Assembly (NCBI RefSeq): GCF_026314945.1
Contig: NZ_CP111121.1
Coordinates: 4,092,001 to 4,156,000, forward strand
Direction of reading: 5' to 3'
DNA: 64,000 bases
DNA from: Chryseobacterium fluminis
Lineage (GTDB): Bacteria > Bacteroidota > Bacteroidia > Flavobacteriales > Weeksellaceae
The notes beneath the pieces are model-generated. The model had not been told where the DNA came from. It ran no database searches and saw only the letters and a list, made by a program, of their open reading frames with translations. The position numbers were made by a program, and so were the translations under genes. The stretch's first letter is position 1. The number at the start of each line of letters is the position of its first letter. Shown piece by piece: positions 17,180 through 26,014 of this stretch.

Positions 17180-17187
17180 TATATTTG
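17180..17187 (+). promoter_or_regulatory. -7 promoter element of the T9SS type B gene
   Basis: TATATTTG matches TAnnTTTG exactly, 27 bases before the ATG at 17214. TTG at 17162-17164 is the nearest -33 candidate, but the 15-base spacing is shorter than usual. Confidence 0.45.
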
Positions 17188-17213
17188 ACATACACATTCT
17201 TAACTGATGACTT

Positions 17214-19311
17214 ATGAAGAAAACTTTACTGCTTATTCTTTTTTTTACTTCCCAAACATTTTTCTCACAGGAGGATTGTGCTACTGCATTAACGGTTTGC
17301 GGAAATTCAGATATCACCTATTCCCCGTCAGGGATCGGAGCCGTTAATGAAAACCTCGGAGGATGCCTGACAACAGGGGAACATAATTCAATATGGTATA
17401 AAATAACGATTGCCACCGGCGGGACTCTGACTTTTAATCTGGTGCCCACAGATCCTGATGCGGATTATGACTGGGGGATGTACGGTCCTAATGTGGCATG
17501 TGGAAGTTTGGGAACTCCCATCCGCTGTAATGCGGCTACTGTAAACGGGGTGGGAGCATCTACAGGACTCAATATGACCAGCACGATCACTTCCGCGCCC
17601 GGGGGCTCGCTTACCCCTTACTGCAGGTATCTGGACGTTCTGCCGGGGCAAACCTATTACCTGTACATAGACAACTGGGTGGATATACTTAACCCGACAA
17701 CAGCCCCGTTTTCGCTGACCTGGGGTGGGACGGCAACGTTGGCTTCGCCATTTACGGATCCTACAATACAGCCCCATCCTTTTGTTCCGCCGGGAATTCC
17801 TGCAGCGAATCCTGCGGATCCCAGAGAAATTATCATATGCACCAACCCTGCAGTTTTTGATTTCAGCAGTTTAACAGCGGGTATCCTCAACAATAATCCC
17901 AATTTTATCATTACCTACCATACCACGCAAAACAATGCGCTTTCAGGAGCTAACCCTATTGTCACGCCGCAGACTGTAAGCACAACAGCTACTTATTATT
18001 ACAGCATACATTATGAAGATCCCGCAAACCCAGTTAATCCGATTAATTCCTGCAGGCAGGTAGGAACTTTTAAATTTAAGCAGGGAAGTATTACGGGTAC
18101 CAATACCACACTGTTTCAGTGTAATAACAACAATGCAGGAGTAGCAACATTTGATCTTACTACTGCTGCGGTATTTGGTGATCCCACGGCTATCAAAAAG
18201 TATTATCATTCGATGAGTGATCTTAATGCGGGAATTAATGAGATTTTAAATCCAACGGGATTCGTCTCCGCGGAAGGAACGGTTTACGTTAAAATAACGT
18301 CTCAGTTCGGATGCACGGCAACAGCACAGATCTCTCTTAAATTTTATCCTGCAGTAGTCGTTAATGATGCAACGTTAAGATCATGTTTCATTGAGACCAA
18401 TCCTTCGACAGCGCTGTTCAATCTTACGGCAGCCGGGGTCACTGTGCAGAGTGGTATTACCAAAACCTATTATCCTTCACTCACCGATGCGGAAAACAGT
18501 ACCAATGAAATCCTGCTTCCGGCCACTTATATAGCACCCAACGGTGTTGTTTATATAAAAGTGACCAACGGAAACGGATGTTATGCCATTGCTAAAGTCA
18601 CACTGGTGGTTCTTCCTCCTGTTTATTCAGATGTATTAAAAGACAAAACCATCTGTATGGAAGACCGCACCACGCTGGATGCCGGACCCGGGTTTACTGC
18701 TTATGAATGGAGTACAGGAGCTACTACCCAAAGCATCAGCAATGCAGGAGTAGGCACCTATTGGGTAAAGCTGAAAACCGGAGAATGTATCGCTACACAA
18801 CATGTGAAAATTTATGCTTCTGAACAGCCTGTCATTTCAAGCGTAGAAATTTCCAATAATTCTTTTAGTGTCATTGTCAATGGCGGAACTCCACCGTATA
18901 AATATTCCATGGATGGTATCAACTGGCAGGATTCCAATCAGTTTACCAATGTCACAAGAGGAGATTATCAGGTGTTTGTAAAAGATGCTTATGACTGTGA
19001 ACCTATTAATGTTATGATCGTTGTTCCCAATCTGATTAATGTAATTACTCCGAACGGTGATGGTGTGAATGACTTCATCGATTATTCGGCCCTGGGAAAC
19101 AAGCAGAATTTGATATTTACTATTTTTGACCGTTATGGGACCCGTGTTTTCCAGGCGGATAAACTCAGAAGGATACAAGTGGGACGGAACCATTGCCGGA
19201 AAAAAGGTGCCGACAGGTACCTACTGGTATTCTGTAACATGGACTGAAAATGATAAAAAAAATACCCCGTTTAAATATACAGGGTGGATATTGGTAAAGA
19301 ACAGAGATTAA
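17214..19311 (+). pseudogene. T9SS type B sorting-domain surface protein, frameshifted near its end
   Basis: A large secreted protein. Signal peptide LLLILFFTSQTFFSQ is followed by a CBM-like N-terminal domain (residues 20-190, with paired Cys) and several Ig-like repeats (each with TYYPSLTDAENSTNEIL-like wording). The C-terminal gliding/T9SS type B domain starts VITPNGDGVNDFIDYSAL. At about 19161-19163 the frame shifts: the original frame runs to a stop at 19245-19247, whereas the expected rest of the domain (NSEGYKWDGTIAGKKVPTGT and TGWILVKNRD) continues in the next frame to 19311. One extra A in GATAAAC would explain it. Either a sequencing error or a recent mutation that would abolish T9SS export. 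677 aa as read, about 699 if repaired. Confidence 0.85.
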
Positions 19312-19321
19312 ATTCACAGAT

Positions 19322-19350
19322 AAAAGCCATTTCGAAAGAGATGGCTTTTT
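19322..19350. terminator. Bidirectional terminator between T9SS type B and NTF2-like genes
   Basis: AAAAGCCATTTC and GAGATGGCTTTT pair over 12 bases with one wobble around a GAAA tetraloop, with a T run after. Serves both convergent genes. Confidence 0.8.
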
Positions 19351-19718
19351 CAGTTGAAGGCTTCTGTATCTTTAAAATAATCAGAGAGATAGAGGATTTT
19401 ACCGCATTGTGAAAACTGAACAATGGTACAGATTTCATTTTGATAGATCCCTTTTCCAAACATATTTCCTACAGAATGGGTTTGATAAAAATATTTGTTG
19501 TTTCCTAAAGGAAAAATTTCGGAAACACGCCATTCAATCTTTTCATACCGTCTGAAAATAGCCCTGAAGAGCGCTAAAATTCTGCTTTTACCCGAAATCT
19601 CTTTGGAAGGCGGAATCCAGATGGTACTTTCATCAGTAAACCACTTTTCAAGATGCTCTGTATTTAAAGAATTTAAATCCTTCATAAAATGACTGATCTT
19701 ACAATTCATAATTTCCAT
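19350..19718 (-). CDS. SnoaL/NTF2-like fold protein
   Basis: 122 aa, single domain. The pattern HFMKDLNSLNTEHLEKWFTD, then WIPPSKEISGKSRILALFRA, then IFPLGNNKYFYQTHSVGNMF and YLSDYFKDTEAFN matches the nuclear transport factor 2/SnoaL-like fold used by many small enzymes and binding proteins. No catalytic residues can be fixed. It stands alone, convergent with the T9SS gene. A domain of unknown ligand is the honest call. Confidence 0.75.
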   Translation of the reverse strand: MEIMNCKISHFMKDLNSLNTEHLEKWFTDESTIWIPPSKEISGKSRILALFRAIFRRYEKIEWRVSEIFPLGNNKYFYQTHSVGNMFGKGIYQNEICTIVQFSQCGKILYLSDYFKDTEAFN

Positions 19719-19766
19719 TTAATTTAATATACGCGAAAAACCTTAACTTGGTTTTATAGTATTGAT

Positions 19767-20356
19767 ATGAATGATTTATTTATAAAGCGTTTTAAATATT
19801 ATAAAATGCTCGGCGACAAGACATTTCAGCAGCTTCAGAAACGCAGTTTTTCTGGCAATTTAATGATGAAAGCAACTCAATTGCGGTTATCGTAAAGCAT
19901 ATTGCAGGAAATATGCTGTCCAGATGGACTGACTTTTTAAGCGAAGACGGTGAAAAATCCTGGCGGAACCGGGATGAAGAATTTGTAAATAGATTTGAAA
20001 CCGGCAAAGACATCCTCGATTATTGGGAAGATGGCTGGAAGTGTCTTTTTGAAGCTTTGGACCAGATTAATGATGAAAATTTACAGTCAGTAATTTATAT
20101 AAGAGGAGAAGGACATACCGTTTTGGATGCGGTCCTCAGACAGCTGGCCCATTATCCTTATCATATCGGGCAAATTGTTTATATCGCTAAAATGATGAAA
20201 GATCATAACTGGGAAACACTTTCTATTGCAAGAAATAAATCTCAGGAGTTTAATAATGAAATGAAAAACAAAGTTTCGAACGATAACCTAAATTCAAATT
20301 CTTCGCCGGTATGCTTTCAAAACAGTCCTGACATTCGCGGTGAATATTATCAATAG
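19767..20356 (+). pseudogene. DUF1572/DinB-like protein, frameshifted
   Basis: Two frames together encode one DUF1572 (DinB-fold) protein. From the ATG at 19767, MNDLFIKRFKYYKMLGDKTF reads normally to about 19838, then goes off frame and stops. From 19838 the +2 frame reads ETQFFWQFNDESNSIAVIVK, HIAGNMLSRWTDFLSEDGEK and RNRDEEF, the family hallmark. One missing G (CAGGAAACG read as CAGAAACG) explains the break. The tail after LAHYPYHIGQIVYIAKMMKD is normal; the HPYHIG-like His is a metal-ligand position in DinB folds. Either a sequencing error or a real defect. Confidence 0.8.
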
Positions 20357-20388
20357 ACTGAATCAATTTAAAAATATAATTAAATTAC

Positions 20389-20396
20389 TATCTTTG
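20389..20396 (+). promoter_or_regulatory. -7 promoter element of mtaB
   Basis: TATCTTTG matches TAnnTTTG, 25 bases before the mtaB start. A ribosome-binding-like AAAAAAGGAG lies between them, unusually strong for this genome. Confidence 0.5.
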
Positions 20397-20420
20397 CACC
20401 CAGAAAAAAGGAGTATTTAC

Positions 20421-21767
20421 ATGTCAACTTTTCAGCGAACAGCCGCGTTTCACACCCTGGGCTGCAAATTAAATTTTGCGGAAACATCTACTATTGCCCG
20501 TCAGTTAACAGAGGCAGGTTATGATAAGGTGAGTTTTGATGAAAAGGCAAACATTTATGTGATTAACACCTGTTCCGTAACGGAAAATGCTGACCGTGAA
20601 TGTAAACTCCACGTGAAAAGAGCCATGAAGGCCAATCCTGAAGGTCTGGTCGTGATCGTAGGATGCTATGCCCAGTTGAAACCAGAAGAAATTTCACAAA
20701 TTGAAGGAGTGGATCTGGTATTAGGCGCCAAAGAAAAATTCAATATCTTAAGCTATCTTGATGATCTTGAGAAATCTGAAAATGAAGGTATCGTTCATTC
20801 ATGCGAAATAGAAGAAACTGATTTTTTTATCGGAAGTTATTCGATCGGAGATCGTACCAGAGCTTTCCTTAAAGTTCAGGATGGCTGTGATTATAAATGT
20901 ACCTACTGTACCATTCCTTTGGCCAGAGGAATTTCACGTTCCGATACCATCGAAAATGTATTGAAAAATGCTAAAGAAATCGCTGAGCGGGACATTAAAG
21001 AAATTGTTCTTACAGGGGTTAATATCGGTGATTACGGTAAAGGCGAATTTGGAAATAAAAGACACGAACATACTTTCCTGGACTTGATTTCGGAGCTTAA
21101 TAAAGTACAGGGAATCGAAAGAATCCGTATTTCTTCCATTGAGCCGAATCTTCTCAAAGATGAGAGTATCGAACTGGTTTCTCAAAGTAAAAGCTTTGTT
21201 CCGCATTTCCATATTCCGCTGCAGTCGGGAAGTGATGATCTGCTGAAAAAAATGAAACGGCGCTACCTTACCAAATTATATAACGACAGGGTGCATAAAA
21301 TCCGTGAAGTAATGCCGGATGCAGCCATAGGTGTAGATGTGATCGTTGGGTTTCCCGGGGAAACCGAGGAAAAATTTATGGAAACGTATAATTTCCTGAA
21401 CGAGCTTCCTATCACCTATTTACACGTTTTTACCTATTCTGAAAGAGAAAATACAGAGGCTGCAGGCATGGAAGGTGTTGTTCCGATTCCCGAAAGAAAG
21501 AAGCGGAATAAAATGCTCCGAATCCTTTCTGAAAAGAAAAAAATGGCTTTTTACCAGACGCAGCTGGGTAAAACGCTTCCTGTTCTTTGGGAACATGAAA
21601 ATAAAGACGGCAAAATGTACGGCTTCACCGAAAATTATGTAAGGGTACAAAAAGATTTTGACCAGGCTTCCGTAAACCGGATCGAATTTCTGAATCTGGA
21701 AAAAATCCTGTCAGATGGCACAGTTTCTGTGCAGTCTTCGTACGAAAGTTTTTTAGCAAAAGCATAG
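20421..21767 (+). CDS. mtaB: tRNA (t6A37)-methylthiotransferase MtaB
   Basis: 448 aa from ATG 20421, chosen because AAAAAAGGAG sits 8 bases upstream and MSTFQRTAAFHTLGCKLNFA is the family opening; an in-frame start at 20340 would add 27 unlikely residues. The N-terminal MTTase domain holds three cluster Cys (LGCKLNF, NTCSVTE, VGCYAQ). The radical SAM core has CDYKCTYC at about residues 157-164 followed by IPLARG. A C-terminal TRAM-like region is present. The enzyme adds a methylthio group to t6A at position 37 of ANN-decoding tRNAs in the cytoplasm. Confidence 0.93.
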   Translation: MSTFQRTAAFHTLGCKLNFAETSTIARQLTEAGYDKVSFDEKANIYVINTCSVTENADRECKLHVKRAMKANPEGLVVIVGCYAQLKPEEISQIEGVDLVLGAKEKFNILSYLDDLEKSENEGIVHSCEIEETDFFIGSYSIGDRTRAFLKVQDGCDYKCTYCTIPLARGISRSDTIENVLKNAKEIAERDIKEIVLTGVNIGDYGKGEFGNKRHEHTFLDLISELNKVQGIERIRISSIEPNLLKDESIELVSQSKSFVPHFHIPLQSGSDDLLKKMKRRYLTKLYNDRVHKIREVMPDAAIGVDVIVGFPGETEEKFMETYNFLNELPITYLHVFTYSERENTEAAGMEGVVPIPERKKRNKMLRILSEKKKMAFYQTQLGKTLPVLWEHENKDGKMYGFTENYVRVQKDFDQASVNRIEFLNLEKILSDGTVSVQSSYESFLAKA

Positions 21768-21818
21768 GCTCTTTGCGAAAATTCCACTAAATTTATTTTA
21801 ACTTTAAATACTACATTC

Positions 21819-23336
21819 ATGAGAGATAAGTTTTTATCTTGGGGAATTGTATTAGTCATTGCTACGTGGATCGTAGCATTGCTAATCAGAGCGCATTACT
21901 GGATACCGATTCTGTTAACTGCCTTCTACGCACTGGGCGTGTACAACACTTACCAGTCCAAACACGCTATTTTAAGAAACTTTCCTGTCATCGGGTATTT
22001 CAGATATTTTTTCGAAGGCATTTCCCCTGAAATGCAGCAATATTTCATTGAGAGAGAAACAGATGGTAAACCTTTCCCGAGAAATCAGCGTTCTGCAGTA
22101 TACAGACGGTCAAAAAACTTAAGTGATACGGTTCCTTTCGGAACGCAGCTGGAAGTGAATCACAGAAAATATGAAGGGATTAAACATTCCATTTACGCCA
22201 AATCCCCATCAGAAGAACTTCCGAGAGTCTGGGTAGGAGGCGAGCAGTGCACACAGCCTTATCACGCTTCATTATTCAACATTTCGGCCATGAGTTTCGG
22301 AGCCTTAAGTGACAGGGCACAGATCTCATTAAACAGAGGGGCTAAAAAAGGTAATTTTTATCATAATACAGGAGAAGGAGGAATTTCCCCACATCACCTG
22401 GAAGGAGGAGATCTGTGCTGGCAGATCGGAACCGGATATTTCGGATGCAGAGATGAAGAGGGAAAATTTAATCCTGAACTGTTTACAAAGTACTCCAGTC
22501 TTCCTAATGTAAAGATGATTGAAATCAAATTATCCCAGGGAGCAAAGCCCGGCCATGGAGGAGTTTTGCCTGGCGTTAAAAATACTCCCGAAATTGCTAA
22601 GATCCGTCATGTCACCCCGGGAATGACCATCATTTCACCGCCGTCACACTCCGCTTTTTCCAACGCGGGGGAACTGCTGAGGTTTGTACAGCAGTTAAGA
22701 GAGCTTTCAGGAGGAAAACCTGTAGGATTTAAGCTTTGTATAGGAGATACACGGGAATTTGAAGATATCTGTGTTCAGATGAACGTCCAGAAAATCTACC
22801 CGGATTTTATTACTATCGACGGAGCAGAGGGAGGAACAGGAGCGGCGCCTCCTGAATTTTCTGATGGAGTGGGAATGCCGCTGGAACCGGCTTTGATTTT
22901 TGTGAACAGAACTCTTAACAATTATAATCTCAGAAATAAACTAAAGGTAATTGCCAGCGGGAAAGTTTTAACCAGCCTGGATATTTTGAGAGCCATTGCC
23001 ATGGGTGCCGATATGTGTAATAATGCACGGGGATTTATGTTCTCTTTAGGCTGTATCCAGGCACTGAGATGTAATAACAATAAATGTCCTACCGGAGTTG
23101 CCACCCAGGATAAAATGCTGATTAAAGGTCTTGATGTGACAGACAAGGCAGAGAGAGTGTATCACTTTCATAAAAATACGCTGCATACCTGCAACGAGCT
23201 GATTGCAGCCGCAGGAAAGAGTTCTTATGAAGAGGTGGATGCGACCATGTTTATGAGAGGGGATGAATTTGATCATCTGGCAGATCTTTATTTCCCTGAT
23301 ATTTTAGGAAACGTAAGGCAGAAAGCAAGATATTAA
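21819..23336 (+). CDS. FMN-binding glutamate-synthase-like protein
   Basis: 505 aa. Two N-terminal membrane segments (residues about 7-45) precede a glutamate synthase alpha-subunit-like FMN barrel. Motifs: FNISAMSFGALSDRAQISLN, GEGGISPHHLEGGD, DGAEGGTGAAPPEF and a Cys cluster around CNNNKCPTGVATQ that resembles the GltB iron-sulfur region. There is no glutaminase domain, so it is not a full glutamate synthase. Homologues in Bacteroidota are annotated as FMN-binding glutamate synthase family proteins with no proven reaction. The start is supported by the first hydrophobic segment following closely. Confidence 0.9.
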   Translation: MRDKFLSWGIVLVIATWIVALLIRAHYWIPILLTAFYALGVYNTYQSKHAILRNFPVIGYFRYFFEGISPEMQQYFIERETDGKPFPRNQRSAVYRRSKNLSDTVPFGTQLEVNHRKYEGIKHSIYAKSPSEELPRVWVGGEQCTQPYHASLFNISAMSFGALSDRAQISLNRGAKKGNFYHNTGEGGISPHHLEGGDLCWQIGTGYFGCRDEEGKFNPELFTKYSSLPNVKMIEIKLSQGAKPGHGGVLPGVKNTPEIAKIRHVTPGMTIISPPSHSAFSNAGELLRFVQQLRELSGGKPVGFKLCIGDTREFEDICVQMNVQKIYPDFITIDGAEGGTGAAPPEFSDGVGMPLEPALIFVNRTLNNYNLRNKLKVIASGKVLTSLDILRAIAMGADMCNNARGFMFSLGCIQALRCNNNKCPTGVATQDKMLIKGLDVTDKAERVYHFHKNTLHTCNELIAAAGKSSYEEVDATMFMRGDEFDHLADLYFPDILGNVRQKARY

Positions 23337-23345
23337 GAAAATAAA

Positions 23346-23368
23346 AACCACTTCTCATCGAAGTGGTT
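23346..23368. terminator. Bidirectional terminator
   Basis: AACCACTT and AAGTGGTT pair around CTCATCG, with A and T runs flanking. Lies between the glutamate-synthase-like gene and the convergent lipoprotein gene. Confidence 0.8.
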
Positions 23369-23390
23369 TCTTTTTTATATGTACAAAATA

Positions 23391-24143
23391 TTAATCCTGA
23401 TCCGCAGGTCTTGTTTCGGTCTTGTATACCTGGAAATTAAATACGAAACTTCTGTTTCTGAATGAATATCCTGTATAGTTATAATGAGGATCTCTTGCAA
23501 AAGCAGCTCTTGAAGGAACAATAATAACACCCTGTAAATTATAATTCGCTTCGTTCGGAAGATCGAAAGCTTTGAATTTCTGCAGAGCTTCGTTAAATCC
23601 TTCAATCATATAATATCCCTGACTTTTTGTAGCATCAGTTGTTGCATTTACGATTAGAGGGTTTTTCTTAGCGATATAGTAATACGTAGGATCCAAGACT
23701 GGAGAAGCGCCTCCGTCAATCGTGTTCACAAAATCACTTCCTGAAATAAAGGCAACATTGCCATCGGTATTGGCCGCAAGGTAGGTTTTAGATCTCAGCA
23801 TAAGCTTTACGATATCCCTGTGCTCTATTGCAGTTCCGGTTGCCGGTTGTGCTCCTGCTCTTACGATATAGACAACTCCGGAAGGAAGCTTTACCGGTGC
23901 CGGGATCATGGCACTTAATTTGGTCTGGTGATCATCCGCTGTATCCGTAGAACTGAATGCTTTTATATTCCCTTGGGCGTCCAGATAATTGGCATCTAAA
24001 AATTTTTCAATGGACTGGTCATCATACGAATTCTGCACTGTAATATCTTCCGGTTCTACATAGGTAGAAGTATCATCATCATCCTTTTTACATGCAGTGA
24101 AGCCTAATGAACCCGCAAGGATATATAAAAATATTTTTTTCAT
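23391..24143 (-). CDS. FKBP-like lipoprotein
   Basis: 250 aa. The N terminus FLYILAGSLGFTACKKDDDD is a lipobox with Cys at residue 18, so a lipid-anchored periplasmic protein. The region of residues 80-250 resembles an FKBP-type peptidyl-prolyl isomerase fold: VYIVRAGAQPATGTAIEHRD, then NLQGVIIVPSRAAFARDPHY and a final FVFNFQVYKTETR strand. Active-site residues of true FKBPs are not clearly kept, so activity is doubtful. The gene is divergent from the S4-domain gene. The assignment to FKBP-like is moderate. Confidence 0.6.
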   Translation of the reverse strand: MKKIFLYILAGSLGFTACKKDDDDTSTYVEPEDITVQNSYDDQSIEKFLDANYLDAQGNIKAFSSTDTADDHQTKLSAMIPAPVKLPSGVVYIVRAGAQPATGTAIEHRDIVKLMLRSKTYLAANTDGNVAFISGSDFVNTIDGGASPVLDPTYYYIAKKNPLIVNATTDATKSQGYYMIEGFNEALQKFKAFDLPNEANYNLQGVIIVPSRAAFARDPHYNYTGYSFRNRSFVFNFQVYKTETRPADQD

Positions 24144-24198
24144 TTCAAAAAAGTTTAATTACTTTACAAATAATATAACGGCAAAAGTATAAAAAATT

Positions 24199-24645
24199 AT
24201 GAGAATAGATAAATTTTTGTGGTGCATTCGTTTTTATAAAACCAGAAGTATTGCAACAGAGGAGATTAAAAAGAACAGAGTTTCTATTGGAGCGTCCGCC
24301 GTAAAGTCTTCAAAGGAGGTAAAGGAAGGAGATGTTATTAAGATCAGAAAAAACCAGATCGATTATAAAATTAAAGTCCTGCAGATTCCGAAAAGCAGAA
24401 TGGGAGCCAAGCTCGTACCGCTTCATATTAAAGATGTAACCGACAAGGAGCAGTATGACCTGTTAAAACTCCGTAAAGCTTCTCAGAATTATTACAGAAT
24501 AAAAGGAGAGGGTAGACCTACCAAAAAAGATCGGCGGGACATCGATGATTATTCTGAAAATGATGTTGAAGCAGATTTTACCGATTGGGACGATTTCTTC
24601 GGTGAAAGCGGCAGTGGTTCTGAAAGTCCGGAAACTGAGGATTAA
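24199..24645 (+). CDS. S4-domain RNA-binding protein (Hsp15/RlbA-like)
   Basis: 148 aa. Residues 1-60 form an S4 domain (MRIDKFLWCIRFYKTRSIAT then VSIGASAVKSSKEVKEGDVI). A basic middle is followed by an acidic C-terminal tail (DDYSENDVEADFTDWDDFFG). Hsp15 homologues bind stalled 50S subunits carrying peptidyl-tRNA. The acidic tail is typical of the Bacteroidota version. Confidence 0.85.
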   Translation: MRIDKFLWCIRFYKTRSIATEEIKKNRVSIGASAVKSSKEVKEGDVIKIRKNQIDYKIKVLQIPKSRMGAKLVPLHIKDVTDKEQYDLLKLRKASQNYYRIKGEGRPTKKDRRDIDDYSENDVEADFTDWDDFFGESGSGSESPETED

Positions 24646-24662
24646 CCGATGATGGAAAAGCT

Positions 24663-25178
24663 CTAGAGATAGAGCTTTTCTATAATTTCCTGAACAATGG
24701 CTTCAGGTTCGCGGGAGTCGGTATTCACCTGATACTGCGCTTTCCCGTAAAATTCGTTTCTTTCAAATAAATGTTTGGCTATAAATTCAGGAAGGTCCTC
24801 GTCCGAAATATTGGCAATCAACGGTCTTTTTTCTTTTTGTTTTGAAATTCTGCCGGCTAAAGTTCCTACAGATGCTCTCAGAAAAACACTTTTGGAATTG
24901 AGGTTGATGATTTCCATATTGTTATAATATGCGGGAGTACCACCACCCAGACTTAAAATTACGTTTTCTTCAGAAGCAAGAATCTCCTCCAGGGTCTCGC
25001 GTTCCAGCTTTCTAAAGTAGATCTCGCCCTTTTTCTCAAAGATTTCAGGAATGGTTAATTTATTTCTTCTGGAAATCTCTTTATCGAGGTCAATTAATTT
25101 AAAATTTATTTTTTCGCTTAATATTTTGGAAATGTGAGATTTGCCACTTCCCATGTATCCGACCAGTGAAATTATCAT
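24663..25178 (-). CDS. aroK: Shikimate kinase
   Basis: 171 aa cytoplasmic kinase of the shikimate pathway, making shikimate 3-phosphate. The Walker A motif GYMGSGKS is at residues 7-14, LIDLDKEI gives the shikimate-binding Asp and the Mg2+ site, and SLGGGTPAYY is the GGG substrate loop. The lid segment EKRPLI carries the conserved Arg. The gene is convergent with the S4 gene. Confidence 0.94.
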   Translation of the reverse strand: MIISLVGYMGSGKSHISKILSEKINFKLIDLDKEISRRNKLTIPEIFEKKGEIYFRKLERETLEEILASEENVILSLGGGTPAYYNNMEIINLNSKSVFLRASVGTLAGRISKQKEKRPLIANISDEDLPEFIAKHLFERNEFYGKAQYQVNTDSREPEAIVQEIIEKLYL

Positions 25179-25210
25179 GAATTTTTTTTAAACAAATTTG
25201 CGAAAAAGTT

Positions 25211-25239
25211 TTGAGATAAAGAAAAAACTCATATCTTTG
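25211..25239 (+). promoter_or_regulatory. tRNA operon promoter
   Basis: TTG (25211-25213), 18 bases, then TATCTTTG (25232-25239): a full flavobacterial promoter. It lies about 53 bases before the first tRNA-Lys gene. Confidence 0.7.
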
Positions 25240-25291
25240 CACCACTAAAAACGAGTGACATTATCACAGTGTTTATCGGAAATAAGTGACC

Positions 25292-25364
25292 GACTCGGTA
25301 GCTCAGCTGGTAGAGCAATACACTTTTAATGTATGGGTCCTGGGTTCGAATCCCAGCCGGGTCA
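25292..25364 (+). tRNA. tRNA-Lys(TTT)
   Basis: 73 bases with complete cloverleaf: acceptor GACTCGG/CCGGGTC, D arm GCTC/GAGC, anticodon arm ATACA/TGTAT with loop CTTTTAA (anticodon TTT), T arm with TTCGAAT. No CCA encoded. Identical in mature sequence to the copies at 25552 and 25804. Confidence 0.97.
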
Positions 25365-25400
25365 CTAGCATATAAAATTACTGGATTTTTGTAATTTATT

Positions 25401-25483
25401 GCCTGCGTGGTGAAATTGGTAGACACGCCATCTTGAGGGGGTGGTTTCCTAAGGATGTGCTGGTTCGAGTCCAGTCGCAGGCA
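25401..25483 (+). tRNA. tRNA-Leu(GAG)
   Basis: 83 bases, acceptor GCCTGCG/CGCAGGC, anticodon stem CCATC/GGTGG with loop TTGAGGG (anticodon GAG), a long variable arm typical of Leu, and T loop TTCGAGT. It lies between two tRNA-Lys genes. Confidence 0.95.
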
Positions 25484-25551
25484 CAGCAGAAAATTGAAAT
25501 AATTGATGTGATAATAAGAATTTTATTTATATTGTCATTACAATTGTGGCC

Positions 25552-25624
25552 GACTCGGTAGCTCAGCTGGTAGAGCAATACACTTTTAATGTATGGGTCC
25601 TGGGTTCGAATCCCAGCCGGGTCA
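25552..25624 (+). tRNA. tRNA-Lys(TTT)
   Basis: 73 bases identical to 25292-25364. Together with its downstream flank it belongs to a 159-bp unit duplicated at 25804. Confidence 0.97.
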
Positions 25625-25680
25625 CAAATTTACTGAAAAGTAAATTTTTTTCATATTAATATTTTGTGATTTGGTGTTTC

Positions 25681-25710
25681 AAAGGCTTCCGCAAGAGGCC
25701 TTTGATTTTT
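25681..25710 (+). terminator. Terminator after second tRNA-Lys
   Basis: AAAGGCTTC and GAGGCCTTT pair around CGCAA with one G-T wobble, followed by a T run. Confidence 0.8.
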
Positions 25711-25721
25711 AAAAATAAATT

Positions 25722-25750
25722 TTGCAGGAACAGAAAAATTTGTATCTTTG
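25722..25750 (+). promoter_or_regulatory. Promoter of third tRNA-Lys
   Basis: TTG (25722-25724), 18 bases, TATCTTTG (25743-25750). The third tRNA-Lys therefore has its own transcription start after the preceding terminator. Confidence 0.7.
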
Positions 25751-25803
25751 CAACTCTTAAAAATAAAAATCGTTTTTTTTAACGGATTTATAATTAAGTG
25801 ACC

Positions 25804-25876
25804 GACTCGGTAGCTCAGCTGGTAGAGCAATACACTTTTAATGTATGGGTCCTGGGTTCGAATCCCAGCCGGGTCA
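25804..25876 (+). tRNA. tRNA-Lys(TTT)
   Basis: 73 bases identical to the copies at 25292 and 25552. Confidence 0.97.
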
Positions 25877-25962
25877 CAAGTTTACTGAAAAGTAAATTTT
25901 TTTCATATTAATATTTTGTGATTTGGTGTTTCAAAGGCTTCCGCAAGAAGCCTTTGATTTTT
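25804..25962 (+). repeat. tRNA-Lys duplication unit, copy 2
   Basis: Second copy of the 159-bp unit at 25552-25710. In the terminator the G-T wobble of copy 1 is a G/A change that restores a perfect stem here. Confidence 0.85.
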
Positions 25963-25964
25963 TT
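25933..25964 (+). terminator. Terminator after third tRNA-Lys
   Basis: AAAGGCTTC and GAAGCCTTT form a perfect 9-bp stem around CGCAA, followed by a T run. Confidence 0.85.
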
Positions 25965-26014
25965 ATATGGATTTAACTTTAAGCAGTCAGGGAATGGTTA
26001 AAGTTAAATTCAGG

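Larger units (their letters stand above)
25552..25710 (+). repeat. tRNA-Lys duplication unit, copy 1
   Basis: The tRNA-Lys plus 86 bases of trailer including its terminator repeats at 25804-25962 with only a few differences. The spacer between copies carries its own promoter. Confidence 0.85.

Noticed and set aside
25552-25962. tRNA-Lys repeats as attachment sites of an integrated element
   Set aside because: No integrase, and the repeat spans an entire tRNA plus terminator in tandem; a plain duplication.
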